Origin: Verrucomicrobiota bacterium | GTDB lineage: Bacteria; Verrucomicrobiota; Verrucomicrobiia; Limisphaerales; J093 | Assembly (NCBI GenBank): GCA_027493615.1 | Contig: JAOSKK010000002.1 | Coordinates: 62,001-126,000 of the forward strand | Reading direction: 5' to 3' | DNA length: 64,000 nucleotides | Shown: positions 37,690 to 46,398 of the stretch, in pieces | How the letters are laid out: the number at the start of each line of letters is the position of its first letter | Numbering within the stretch: the stretch's first letter is position 1 | Notes under the pieces: generated by a model | What the model was told of the DNA's origin: nothing | Database searches by the model: none | The model's input: only the letters and a program-made list of their open reading frames with translations | Program-made: the position numbers and the translations under genes

Positions 37690-38046
37690 GCGCCACCAGG
37701 AAATCCGTGAGACCTCGCGTGTGGTGCACTGGCGGGGTTTCGCGTTGCGGGTTCCTGTGGGAGAAAGGGGGGCGGCAACGGCCGGGAACCCTGCGAGGGT
37801 TGGCGGGCTCGGGGCAGCCGGGGCAGAGTTCCCTCGGCCCCATGACGATGCCCAGGGACCATGAACCCCTCAGGCGCCGGCGGGACGCGTCCATCACACG
37901 CGTTATCGGAGCGGTTCGGAGGGTGCAGGTCGCTGAGAGATTGAAGCCACAGACGGCGGGCTCAGGTCTCCCCGGGGGCAAACCGCGCAATTCGTGGTTG
38001 AGGGCTTGCCGGGTCCGGCCCGAGGGCCCACCATGCCGGCGCAGGA
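37690..38046. other. Intergenic region after the RAYT element
   Basis: 357 bp. A GU-rich hairpin can be drawn at about 37708-37742 (GAGACCTCGC ... GCGGGGTTTC), with no T tract. I could not recognise a continuation of the giant gene here, nor another gene. The promoter of the phosphatase-RpiB-SHMT gene should lie at its right end. Confidence 0.4.
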
Positions 38047-40197
38047 ATGAAGACCATTTTGTTCGTTTGCACCGGCAACATCTGCCGGAGTCCGATGGCC
38101 GAAGGGCTGTTTCGCCACCTCACGCGGGAGCGCGGCGGCTACCAGGTGTGGTCGGCCGGGGTGGGCGCTGTGAACGGCCAACGCCCGAGCCCCGAAGCGA
38201 TCCTCGCGCTCCAGGAGTTGGGCGTGGACATCTCGAACCAACGCAGCCGCGCGTTGACTGCCGACCTCGTCGAGCGGGCCGACTACGTGTTCGGCATGAC
38301 CCAGGGCCACGTTGACACCGTCACCCTGCTGCACCCCGGCGCAGCCGAGAAGACCTTCCTGCTCCGGGAATTCGACGACACGCTGGAAGGCTACGAGAAG
38401 GACATTCCCGACCCGATCGGGGAAGGCCTCGACGTGTATCGGGAGTGTCGTGACAAGATCGAACAGGGCATCTACTCGATGTTGCGCTATCTCGAGCGGA
38501 CCGGGCCCGCGCCGGAACGGCCGCTGACGGTGGCGGTGGGGGCCGACCATGCCGGCTTCGAGCTGAAGGAAGCGGTGCGGCGGCACCTGACGGACAGCGG
38601 GGTGGTCGTGCACGACCTGGGGACCGCCTCGGCGGAATCCACCGACTACCCGGACTACGCCCAGGCGGTGGCGTCGGAAGTGGCCGCGGGGAAGGCGCAT
38701 TTCGGGGTGTTGATGTGCTCGACGGGCATCGGCATGAGCGTGGCGGCGAACAAGGTCCCGGGCATTCGGGCGGCGTTGGTGGTGAACGAGAGCGGGGCCG
38801 AACTCAGCCGCAGTCACAACGACGCCAACGTGCTCTGTCTGGGCGCGCAGTTCACCCCGCCGGACCAGGCCCGGCGCCTGGTGGACCTGTTCCTGGACAG
38901 CCGTTTCGAAGGGGGGCGCCATGCGCGACGGGTGCTCAAGCTTGAGCCGCGCAACCCGGCCTCGCTGGCGCTGGCAGTGGTGGACCCGGAGATCGCCAAA
39001 GTCATCGAGCACGAACGGCAGCGCCAGCAGCAGAACATCGAGCTGATCGCCAGCGAGAACTTCACCAGCCCGGCGGTCATGCAGGCGCAGGGATCGGTGC
39101 TCACCAACAAGTACGCTGAAGGTTACCCGCGCAAGCGCTGGTACGGTGGGTGCGAGAACGTCGATGTGAGCGAGCAGATCGCCATCGACCGGGCCAAGCA
39201 GTTGTTCGGGGCCGAGCACGCCAACGTGCAACCGCATTCGGGCTCCGCCGCGAACATGGCGGTCTACTTCGCCTTCCTCAAGCCGGGGGACACGCTGTTG
39301 ACCATGGACCTCAGCCACGGCGGGCATCTAACCCATGGCAATCGGGCCAATTTTTCGGGCCGCTTCTTCTCCATCGTGCACTACGGCGTGCGGCGGGACG
39401 ACGAGCGCATCGATTACGACCAACTCGCGGTGCTCGCCCGGGAACACCGGCCCCGGATGATCACCGTGGGCGCCAGCGCTTATCCGCGGATCATCGACTT
39501 CGAACGCCTGGGCGGCATCGCCAAAGAAGTGGGCGCCCTGCTGCTGGCCGACATCGCCCATATCGCGGGGTTGGTTGCCACGGGTCTGCATCCGAGCCCG
39601 GTCCCGTGTGCGGACTTCGTGACCACCACCACGCACAAGACCCTCCGCGGGCCGCGCGGCGGACTGATCCTGTGTCGCGAGACTTACGCGAAGGAGATCG
39701 ATTCGCAGACCTTTCCGGGCATCCAGGGCGGTCCGCTCGAGCACGTGATTGCGGCGAAGGCGGTGTGTTTCCGCGAGGCGCTGCAACCGGGCTTCAAGAA
39801 GTACCAGGAGCAGGTGCTGCGGAACGCGCGCGCCCTGGCCGAGGGGCTTCAACGCAACGGCTTCCGGCTGGTCAGCGGCGGCACGGACAACCACCTCATG
39901 CTTGTGGACGTGGGGGCGCGCGGGTTGACCGGCAAGGACGCCCAGATCGCCCTCGACGCCGCGGGCATCACGGCCAACAAGAACACCATCCCGTTCGAGA
40001 CCCGCTCCCCCTTCCTGGCCAGCGGGCTTCGGCTCGGCTCGCCGGCCGTGACGACGCGGGGGATGAAGGAGACCGAGATGGCCGCGATCGCGGACATGAT
40101 CAGTGAGGTCCTGCTGGACGTGAAGGACACGGGGGCGGCCCAGGCGGTCCGCCGGCGTGTGCTGGAGTTGACGGCGCGGTTTCCGTTGCCGTACTAA
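38047..40197 (+). CDS. Fusion: low-MW tyrosine phosphatase - ribose-5-phosphate isomerase B - serine hydroxymethyltransferase
   Basis: 716 residues in one open frame. Domain 1 (about 1-155): LMW-PTP with [15 protein letters not shown] and [13 protein letters not shown]. Domain 2 (about 159-305): RpiB with [14 protein letters not shown] and active-site Cys in [14 protein letters not shown]. Domain 3 (about 310-716): SHMT with [29 protein letters not shown] and the PLP lysine in [14 protein letters not shown]. The three enzymes act in signalling or arsenate-type chemistry, the pentose phosphate pathway and one-carbon metabolism. Linkers are short ([30 protein letters not shown]). Given the indel rate elsewhere, the RpiB-SHMT junction deserves checking, but all motifs are complete. 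Confidence 0.88.
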   Translation: MKTILFVCTGNICRSPMAEGLFRHLTRERGGYQVWSAGVGAVNGQRPSPEAILALQELGVDISNQRSRALTADLVERADYVFGMTQGHVDTVTLLHPGAAEKTFLLREFDDTLEGYEKDIPDPIGEGLDVYRECRDKIEQGIYSMLRYLERTGPAPERPLTVAVGADHAGFELKEAVRRHLTDSGVVVHDLGTASAESTDYPDYAQAVASEVAAGKAHFGVLMCSTGIGMSVAANKVPGIRAALVVNESGAELSRSHNDANVLCLGAQFTPPDQARRLVDLFLDSRFEGGRHARRVLKLEPRNPASLALAVVDPEIAKVIEHERQRQQQNIELIASENFTSPAVMQAQGSVLTNKYAEGYPRKRWYGGCENVDVSEQIAIDRAKQLFGAEHANVQPHSGSAANMAVYFAFLKPGDTLLTMDLSHGGHLTHGNRANFSGRFFSIVHYGVRRDDERIDYDQLAVLAREHRPRMITVGASAYPRIIDFERLGGIAKEVGALLLADIAHIAGLVATGLHPSPVPCADFVTTTTHKTLRGPRGGLILCRETYAKEIDSQTFPGIQGGPLEHVIAAKAVCFREALQPGFKKYQEQVLRNARALAEGLQRNGFRLVSGGTDNHLMLVDVGARGLTGKDAQIALDAAGITANKNTIPFETRSPFLASGLRLGSPAVTTRGMKETEMAAIADMISEVLLDVKDTGAAQAVRRRVLELTARFPLPY

Positions 40198-40240
40198 GGC
40201 CGAACCCCGCGGCGCCCGGCGCCGCCAGGCCTTCAGATTT

Positions 40241-40912
40241 ATGCCTGATGCTTCCGCTGGCAAAGGTCGCGGCTGTTTCTTCTACGGCTGCCTGACGCTC
40301 CTGGTCCTGTTCCTGGTGTGCGCGGTGGGGCTGTACTTCGGGCTCCGTTACGCCGTCACCCGGATGATCGCCCAGTACACGGCGGCGGCACCCGTACCGG
40401 TGCCCCAGGTTGAGGGCACACCTGAGGAGGTGCAGGCCGTGGTCGCACGCTTTCAGCGCTTCAGCGATGCCATCCGGGCGGGCCAACCCGTCGACCCGCT
40501 GGTGCTCTCGGAGAAGGACCTCAATCTGCTGATCCAGAACACGCGCGAGCTGGAACAGCACAAGGACCATCTTCACGTGGCGATCGAGGGGCGCCGGCTG
40601 CGGGGCACGGTGAGTCTCCCGCTTGAACACTTGGGCTGGTCACGGCTCAAGGGGCGCTATTTCAATGGCATCGCCGAGCTCAAGGCCTCCCTCGAGAACG
40701 GGGTGTTGCTCGTCACGCTGGACGCGCTCGAGGTGAATGGAAAGCCGGTCCCCGAGCAGATGATGATGGGGATTCGTGGTCAGAATCTGGCCCGGGACGT
40801 GTACAAGGACGCCCGCAGCATGGAGCTGCTAAAGCGGCTCGAACGGATCGAAGTGGACGATGGCCGGATCCTCGTCCGGGCCCGGGAGCCGGTTGCAGAA
40901 GGAGCCCCGTGA
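40241..40912 (+). CDS. Membrane-anchored protein of unknown function
   Basis: 223 residues. One N-terminal membrane helix (YGCLTLLVLFLVCAVGLYFGL) anchors a soluble domain of alternating short strands and helices (VVARFQRFSDAIRAGQ, LVLSEKDLNLLIQNT, LRGTVSLPLEHLG, ENGVLLVTLDALEVNGKPVP). It resembles uncharacterised Verrucomicrobia proteins with a LEA-like or SHOCT-unrelated beta domain; I do not recognise the family. It lies 43 bp downstream of the SHMT fusion and may share its transcript. Confidence 0.65.
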   Translation: MPDASAGKGRGCFFYGCLTLLVLFLVCAVGLYFGLRYAVTRMIAQYTAAAPVPVPQVEGTPEEVQAVVARFQRFSDAIRAGQPVDPLVLSEKDLNLLIQNTRELEQHKDHLHVAIEGRRLRGTVSLPLEHLGWSRLKGRYFNGIAELKASLENGVLLVTLDALEVNGKPVPEQMMMGIRGQNLARDVYKDARSMELLKRLERIEVDDGRILVRAREPVAEGAP

Positions 40913-40957
40913 GAGGGGCCGCGCACGCCCCTGCGCGTCCCCAACGACGGCGCTGGA

Positions 40958-41221
40958 TCAGGCCAGGGCGGCGAGCTTGGTGGCGAGGCGGGATTTCTTG
41001 CGGCTGGCGGTGGCCGAGTGCAGCACGCCCGTTTTGGCGGCCTTGTCCAGTGCCGAAGACACGGCGCGCAGCGCCTGTCCCGCCGCTTCCCGGTGCTTGT
41101 CGGCCAGGGCCTTCAGGTAACCCTTTTCGAGGGTCTTGATCCGGGAAATGACGCTGTGATTGCGCTGGGCGCGGCGCGCGCTGCTGCGGGCACGCCGCTC
41201 GGCGGATGCGGTGTTCGGCAT
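40958..41221 (-). CDS. rpsT: 30S ribosomal protein S20
   Basis: 87 residues, normal S20 length. It begins MPNTASAERRARSSARRA and continues NHSVISRIKTLEKGYLKALA, with the A-rich helical end SATASRKKSRLATKLAALA. S20 is a primary 16S rRNA-binding protein built as a three-helix bundle, and this sequence is helical and very basic. The ATG at 41221 is preferred over an upstream in-frame ATG at 41245 because of family length. Confidence 0.93.
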   Translation of the reverse strand: MPNTASAERRARSSARRAQRNHSVISRIKTLEKGYLKALADKHREAAGQALRAVSSALDKAAKTGVLHSATASRKKSRLATKLAALA

Positions 41222-41269
41222 ATCGTCTCGTTTTAAGAGCCGCAAACCGTAGCCAACGGGGCGGGCCTG

Positions 41270-42112
41270 TCAACGCGTTGTTTGACGGTCGGTCGACAGC
41301 GGCGGTGGGGCCTTGAGCCGGGCGTACAACCAGGTTTCGAGAGGGCGCAGCGGTTGGAGAAGCCACCGGAAGGGCGAGTACACCAGGCGCAGCCGTACGA
41401 CCGACAGGAACATGACCAGGGAGGAGCGCAGCAGGTTGCGGGTCACTGTCGACCCCATCTTGTCGGTCCACTCGATGGGCACCTCGAGCACCTGGAATCC
41501 GCGGTGTTTCAGGGCGTAGAGCAGGTTCACGTCGAAGGCCAGGTCGGCGATCTGAAGCGCGTCGTGGACGGCCATGACGGCCGTCCGGTGGATCACCTTG
41601 GCCGGGCATTGGGTGTCGGCGAGGTTCATCCAGAACAGCGCCTCGACCAGGGCGTGAAACACCCGGCTGAACCGCCGGCGGACCCAGGTCTGGCTCATAT
41701 GCAGCACTGACCCCGGCAACCAACGCGAACCAATCACACAATCCGCCTCGTCTGCGCGGCTTACCAGCGACAGGAAAGCCGCCGGTCCCGTGGCGCCGTC
41801 GGCATCCACATAACCGATCAGGTCGGCCTCAGGCGCGAGTTTGAGGCCTTCGATCAGGGCGCCGCCTTTACCGATCCGGCCGGGGAAGTCGAGCCAGGAG
41901 ATTTCCGGGAATTCGCGGGCGGCCTGCTGGACGACGCCCAGCGTGCCGTCGCGGCAGCCGTTGAGGACCACCACCAACCGGAACGGCCCCGCATAGTGGG
42001 CGCGGAAGTGCGTGGTGTACTCGCGCAGCATCGGCCCGATCCGCTCTTCCTCGTTGTACGCCGGGACGAGCAGCAGGACGCTGTGCGGAGCCTGAGACGG
42101 AGTCGACGGCAT
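41270..42112 (-). CDS. Family 2 glycosyltransferase (dolichyl-phosphate glucosyltransferase-like)
   Basis: 280 residues, GT-A fold. Seen: LLLVPAYNEEERIGPMLREY, RLVVVLNGCRDGTLGVV, the DxD-type YVDADGATG, and RWLPGS after GSR. The middle pattern DTQCPAKVIHR plus LAFDVNLLYALKHRGFQVLEVPIEW is the signature of polyprenyl-phosphate glycosyltransferases such as Alg5/DPM1. A basic/aromatic C-terminus suggests membrane association. It probably makes a lipid-linked sugar for envelope glycans. Stands alone upstream of rpsT on the same strand. Confidence 0.85.
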   Translation of the reverse strand: MPSTPSQAPHSVLLLVPAYNEEERIGPMLREYTTHFRAHYAGPFRLVVVLNGCRDGTLGVVQQAAREFPEISWLDFPGRIGKGGALIEGLKLAPEADLIGYVDADGATGPAAFLSLVSRADEADCVIGSRWLPGSVLHMSQTWVRRRFSRVFHALVEALFWMNLADTQCPAKVIHRTAVMAVHDALQIADLAFDVNLLYALKHRGFQVLEVPIEWTDKMGSTVTRNLLRSSLVMFLSVVRLRLVYSPFRWLLQPLRPLETWLYARLKAPPPLSTDRQTTR

Positions 42113-42329
42113 GGGCGTGTTCTAGTCTGCCGACCGCAGATTGGCAAACCTGTCAGGACGGCGGGTTCCTGCGCCGATTACGGGTATAGGGGATCAGGGG
42201 TGACAAAAGCCTTGCCGCCCGAGGGTCGCGCCTTACTCTCGGCGGTCACAGAATCGCACCTTGAGCGTGGAGGGCCCGGCCGGGCCATGCCTCGGGGTGC
42301 ACCAGTTGAAATCCTGAGTCACAACACGT

Positions 42330-43520
42330 ATGTCCCCGAGACCTCTGAATGTCGGTTTGGTGGGCGGCGGCAAGGGCGCCTTCATCGTCCACCCGCACCA
42401 GAAAGCGATTCACTTCGACGGCACCCGCCGCGTGGTGGCCGGCGCGTTGTTCCCCGACCCGAAGATTGCGTTGGAAGAGGCGGCGAACTGGCCTTATCCG
42501 ATCAAGGGCTACGGCTCCTACACCGAGATGATCGAGGCCAACGCCAGCCTGCCGGCGGCCGAGAAGCTCGATTACATCCTCATCGTCACGCCGAACTTCG
42601 TCCATTTCGACCCGGCCATGAAGGCCTTGAAGGCCGGCATCCCGGTCTTCTGCGAAAAGCCGCTCACGGTGACCCTGGAGGAAGCCGCGCAGATTGTGCA
42701 GACCGTGCGCGAGAAGAAGATCCCCTTCGGCGTGGCGCACACGTACCTCGGCCACTGGACCAGCCGGTTCAGCCGTTATCTCGTCCGGGCCGGATTGCTG
42801 GGCGAGATCCGCTGGGTGGACAGCTACTATCTGCAGGGCTGGCTGGCGACGAAGCTCGAGGACACCGGCCAGCAACAGGCCTCGTGGCGCGTCGATCCCA
42901 AGAAGGCCGGCGGCTCCGGCTGCGGCGGTGACATCGGGACTCACGCCCTCATGCAACTCCGCTATGTCACCGGGCTGGAAGTCACCGAGGTGTCGGCGAA
43001 CCTGGAGATCTTCGTGAAGGGCCGCCCGATCGACGACCACTTCACAGCCTATTGCCATCTGAGCAACGGCGGGCGGGCGTTGGTGCGGGCCTCGCAGATC
43101 TCGGTGGGCCATCTGAACGACCTGGGCATCGAGGTGTGCGGCACCAAGGGCACGCTCCAGTGGCGGCAGGAGGATCCTGAGGCCATCACCATCAAGCTCA
43201 TGGGCCAACCCGACCGTGTGTACTACCGCGGCGCGGTCTCGCCGGGCGACGGGTTCGTGCCGGCCGATGCGCCGGCCGACCTCATGGGCGAGCCGACGAT
43301 TCCGCCCGGACACCCCGAGGCGTTCCACGATGCCTTCGCGCGGCTCCACCGCTGCTTTGAGGCGGACGTGCGCAAGTACCACGCCGGCCAGGCGTTTGTC
43401 TGTGACGGCTCGAAGTACGCCAACGTCGAGGACGGTTGGATGGGCATGGCCTTTCTCAAGACCTGCATCGAGTCCAGCAACAAGAAAGGTGCCTGGACCG
43501 CCATGCCGGCCAAGATCTGA
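42330..43520 (+). CDS. Gfo/Idh/MocA family oxidoreductase
   Basis: 396 residues. Rossmann start LNVGLVGGGKGAFIVHPHQKA, then VTPNFVHFDPAMKALKAGIPVFCEKPLTVTLEE with the canonical EKP lysine. SGCGGDIGTHALMQLRYVTG holds the catalytic-region D and H. The group is the larger sugar dehydrogenase subfamily found with catabolic clusters. It is preceded by a 217-bp intergenic stretch and followed by a hairpin terminator. Substrate unknown; a keto-sugar or inositol-type polyol is typical. Confidence 0.9.
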   Translation: MSPRPLNVGLVGGGKGAFIVHPHQKAIHFDGTRRVVAGALFPDPKIALEEAANWPYPIKGYGSYTEMIEANASLPAAEKLDYILIVTPNFVHFDPAMKALKAGIPVFCEKPLTVTLEEAAQIVQTVREKKIPFGVAHTYLGHWTSRFSRYLVRAGLLGEIRWVDSYYLQGWLATKLEDTGQQQASWRVDPKKAGGSGCGGDIGTHALMQLRYVTGLEVTEVSANLEIFVKGRPIDDHFTAYCHLSNGGRALVRASQISVGHLNDLGIEVCGTKGTLQWRQEDPEAITIKLMGQPDRVYYRGAVSPGDGFVPADAPADLMGEPTIPPGHPEAFHDAFARLHRCFEADVRKYHAGQAFVCDGSKYANVEDGWMGMAFLKTCIESSNKKGAWTAMPAKI

Positions 43521-43562
43521 GCCCCGCTTTACAACCCGAACCTCCTGCAACCCAGACCGACC

Positions 43563-43590
43563 CAGGGACGGTGCCTCCGCACCGTCCCTG
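43563..43590 (+). terminator. Hairpin terminator after the Gfo/Idh/MocA gene
   Basis: A perfect 12-bp stem (CAGGGACGGTGC / GCACCGTCCCTG) with a CTCC loop is followed by TTTGCTT on the plus strand. It sits between two convergent genes and could act on both, although the T tract is short. Confidence 0.75.
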
Positions 43591-43595
43591 TTTGC

Positions 43596-44375
43596 TTACC
43601 GCCCCAGCACTTCCCAGCCGAAGCGCACGATCATCGCCGCCACTACCACGAGGAAGAAGCCCCGCACAAAACGGTTGCCTTTCCCCAAAGCGAGCCGTGC
43701 CCCGAGCATTGATCCCAGCATATTGCACGCCGCCATGGGCAGACCGTAGCGGTACAGCAGATGATCGGTCGCGGCAAAGTACGCTACCGCCGACAGGTTC
43801 GTGGCGAAGTTGATCACCTTGGCGCTCGCCGAGGCGCTGAGAAAATCAAATCCGAATCCACCGATGAAAGCGAAGATCAGAAAGCTCCCGGTGCCCGGGC
43901 CGAAGAAACCGTCGTAGAAGCCGATGCCCGCGCCGGTCAACATCCCGAACAGGCGCTCCCGCCCGGCCGGAAACCGCGGGGCGTGCCGGTGCCCGAAGTC
44001 TTTCCGGACGTACGTGTACACCGCCACCGCCACCAGCAGTCCGAGGATGAGCGGACGGACCAGTGCCGGGTTCAGGAGGGTGACGACCCGGGCGCCGAGG
44101 AAGGAGCAGACGAGGGCCACCAGGGCGGCCGGCAGGAGGGAGCGCCAGGGCAGGGGAACCCGCCGCGCGTATTGCACCACGGCCATGCCGGTACCGCAGA
44201 TGGACGAGAGTTTGTTGGTGCCGAGCACCGCCGCGGTCCGGGCGGCCTCGGCCGGTGGCAGGAACAGGAACAGGGCCGGGATCTGGATGAGGCCACCTCC
44301 GCCCACCACCGCATCCACAAAGCCCGCCAGCAGCGCAAACGCGCACAGGCAGGCGATGGTGAGCGGTTCGGGCAT
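43596..44375 (-). CDS. TSUP family (TauE/SafE) membrane exporter
   Basis: 259 residues from ATG 44375, with about eight hydrophobic helices. Family hallmarks: FVDAVVGGGGLIQIPALF at the first helix and the repeated GFYDGFFGPGTGSFLIFAF at the second half. NKLSSICGTG and ASAKVINFATNLSAV are the internal repeat positions. TSUP proteins move organosulfur or sulfonate/sulfite anions. Because the window contains a sulfatase, a link to sulfur handling is tempting but unproven. Divergent from the pseudouridine synthase gene with about 66 bp between starts. Confidence 0.9.
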   Translation of the reverse strand: MPEPLTIACLCAFALLAGFVDAVVGGGGLIQIPALFLFLPPAEAARTAAVLGTNKLSSICGTGMAVVQYARRVPLPWRSLLPAALVALVCSFLGARVVTLLNPALVRPLILGLLVAVAVYTYVRKDFGHRHAPRFPAGRERLFGMLTGAGIGFYDGFFGPGTGSFLIFAFIGGFGFDFLSASASAKVINFATNLSAVAYFAATDHLLYRYGLPMAACNMLGSMLGARLALGKGNRFVRGFFLVVVAAMIVRFGWEVLGR

Positions 44376-44441
44376 CTCGGGTCCGGCACGAAGACCGTTG
44401 CGCCCGCACGATACGGACCCGGTGGCCGGGCCGGAAGCGCC

Positions 44442-45006
44442 ATGTTGATCGCGTTCCACAAGCCTTACGGCGTGCTTTCGCGGTTCACGCCCGATGGTTC
44501 CCCGCACCGCACGCTCGCCGAGTTTGGCTTTCCGGCGGGGGGTGTACCCGATCGGCCGGTTGGACGCCGACAGCGAAGGGTTGTTGCTGCTCAGCGACGA
44601 GCCGTCCTGGAACCAGCGGCTGCTCCATCCGCGTCAGGCCCATCCGCGGACCTACTGGGTGCAGGTGGAAGGGATCCCTGGGATCGACGCCTTGCGTCAG
44701 CTCGAACGCGGCGTGGTGATTGAAGGGCGCCGCACGCGTCCTGCCCGGGCGCTCCGCCTCGAACCACCGCCCTCGGTTCCTCCCCGCGAGCCACCCATTC
44801 GTGTGCGGCGGACGGTCCCCGATTGCTGGGTCCAGCTCGAGCTGGCCGAAGGCCGGAATCGCCAGGTGCGACGCATGACCGCGGCCGTGGGGCATCCTAC
44901 GCTGCGGCTGATCCGGGTCGCGATCGGCCGGGTCGAGTTGGGCAGTCTGGCTCCCGGGCGTTGGCGTGAGTTGTCCATCCCGGAGCGGCGGACCTTGGCC
45001 GGCTGA
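44442..45006 (+). CDS. RluE/RsuA-type pseudouridine synthase (one frameshift)
   Basis: About 187 residues from ATG 44442 (MLIAFHKPYGVLSRFTPD). This family isomerises uridine in 23S (RluE) or 16S (RsuA) rRNA. The catalytic block GRLDADSEGLLLLS with its Asp is intact, followed by KTY-like HPRTYWVQVEG and EGRNRQVRRMTAAVGHPTLRLIR. No S4 domain is seen, and the size matches RluE-type enzymes. One extra G at the G6 run 44537-44542 puts the N-terminal 34 residues in another frame; repair gives FPAGVYPIGRLDAD. Confidence 0.85.
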
Positions 45007-45036
45007 CGCCCTTCGCCCTTCGCCCTTCGCCCTTCG
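45007..45036. repeat. CGCCCTT heptamer tandem repeat
   Basis: Four tandem copies of CGCCCTT lie just after the pseudouridine synthase stop. The complementary GAAGGGC heptamer forms a longer imperfect array at 46327-46398, on the other side of the ATPase gene. Confidence 0.85.
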
Positions 45037-45114
45037 TCTCGCGCCTCCTTTCTTGCTCGCCTGCTGCGGTCGCGCCCGGTTTACTGCGGCCCACATCAAC
45101 ACGCATCACGCCCG

Positions 45115-46329
45115 ATGAACGAGACCACCCGTTACTTGCAGTCCGTCTCGGAGGAGCGCGGCATTGAGGTCGCCACGCTGGTGAACTGCCTGCTCATCGA
45201 CGCGGTGCGGGCCAACGCCAGCGACATCCATATCGAACCGTGGGAGAGCACCATCGTCGTGCGGGTGCGCCTGGCCGGCGTCCTCCAGGAGCTCGTCCAT
45301 CTACCGCATGAACTGATGGAGAAACTCGCCGGGCGCATCAAGGTCATGGCGAACCTCATCTCGTACCTCACCGACCTGCCCCAGGAGGGCCACGTGCCGG
45401 CCAGCCCCGAGTTCGGCAACGTCGAGCTCCGCGTCTCGATGTTCCCGACCGTCCGTGGTGAGAAGATCGTGATCCGCATCTTTGACCCGCGGAACCGGAG
45501 CTTCGATCTGGGCCAGCTCGGCTTCGAGGAGGACACCCTGCAGAACCTGATGAAGCTTCTGGCCCGTCCCAACGGCCTGCTGCTGCTGACCGGCCCGACC
45601 GGTTCCGGCAAGACCACCGCGATCTACGCGGCTCTCACGCATCTGGTGAATCTCCACGGGCCCACCATCTCGATCAGCACGGTCGAGGATCCCGTCGAGT
45701 TTCACCTCCCCATGGTCAGTCAGGCCCAGATCCATCCCGCCAAGGAGTTCACCTATCCGCGGGCGCTGCGTTCGCTCATGCGCCAGGACCCGCAGGTGAT
45801 CATGATCGGCGAGATCCGCGACGCCGAGACGGCCGCGATTGCGGTTCAGGCCGGCTTGACCGGTCACCTGGTCATCAGCACGACGCACGCGGGCAGCACG
45901 GCCGGCGTGTTCGCCCGGCTGATCAACATGGACATCGAGCCGTTCCTGCTCGCCTCCGCGTTGAGCGGGGTGCTGGGCCTGCGGCTGATCCGCATCAACT
46001 GCCCGCATTGCGCCCAGCCTTGTCCCCCCGATCACACCCTCGAGAGACTGGTGCCGCCCGAGGCCCTCACCCAGGCCACGCTCAAGCGCGGCACCGGTTG
46101 CCCGCAGTGCCTCGATACCGGCTACGTCGGCCGCAGTGCTCTGACCGAACTCCTCGTCGTCGATGAGGTGCTCCGGGACGCGATCCTGCAGAAGATGCCC
46201 ACGCGCGCGCTCCAGCAGGTCGCCATCCAGCAAGGCATGCACACGCTCTGGCAGAATGGTGTCCGCCGCGTGCTCAAGGGCGAGACCACGATGGACGAAA
46301 TCCTGCGGGTGCTGGCGGCGGATTTGTGA
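45115..46329 (+). CDS. GspE/PilB-type secretion or pilus ATPase (short form)
   Basis: 404 residues. Type II secretion/type IV pilus hexameric ATPase. Seen: ASDIHIEPWESTIVVRVRLAG (N2 domain), Walker A GPTGSGKTT near residue 160, Asp box TVEDPVEFHLP, Walker B QVIMIGEIRDAETAAIA, His box TTHAGSTAG, and a zinc site CPHCAQPC ... CPQC. The family is usually 500-570 residues; this one lacks the N-terminal MshEN/N1 domain. No other secretion or pilus gene is next to it, so it is an orphan in the window. Confidence 0.9.
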   Translation: MNETTRYLQSVSEERGIEVATLVNCLLIDAVRANASDIHIEPWESTIVVRVRLAGVLQELVHLPHELMEKLAGRIKVMANLISYLTDLPQEGHVPASPEFGNVELRVSMFPTVRGEKIVIRIFDPRNRSFDLGQLGFEEDTLQNLMKLLARPNGLLLLTGPTGSGKTTAIYAALTHLVNLHGPTISISTVEDPVEFHLPMVSQAQIHPAKEFTYPRALRSLMRQDPQVIMIGEIRDAETAAIAVQAGLTGHLVISTTHAGSTAGVFARLINMDIEPFLLASALSGVLGLRLIRINCPHCAQPCPPDHTLERLVPPEALTQATLKRGTGCPQCLDTGYVGRSALTELLVVDEVLRDAILQKMPTRALQQVAIQQGMHTLWQNGVRRVLKGETTMDEILRVLAADL

Positions 46330-46398
46330 AGGGTGAAGGGCGAAGCGCGAAGGGCGAAGAGCGAAGGGCGAAGGGCGAAGGGTGAAGGAGGAAGGGTG
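46327..46398. repeat. GAAGGGC-type heptamer tandem array
   Basis: About nine imperfect copies (GAAGGGC, GAAGCGC, GAAGAGC, GAAGGGT variants) run from the ATPase stop into the start of the next gene. The array supplies the AGGAGG sequence used as a ribosome binding site just before GTG 46396. Confidence 0.85.
46385..46392 (+). promoter_or_regulatory. Ribosome binding site deciding the start of the HpnI-like gene
   Basis: AAGGAGGA sits 3 nt before GTG 46396. It supports that start over the in-frame ATG at 46333, which would translate the heptamer repeat as a Lys/Arg/Gly-rich tail. Confidence 0.65.

Noticed and set aside
42273-42286. Palindrome GGCCCGGCCGGGCC upstream of the Gfo/Idh/MocA gene
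   Set aside because: It is short and purely GC, which is expected by chance at this composition. No operator role can be supported.
45007-46398. Heptamer arrays considered as a CRISPR array
   Set aside because: Units are 7 bp, contiguous, without spacers, and no cas gene is present.
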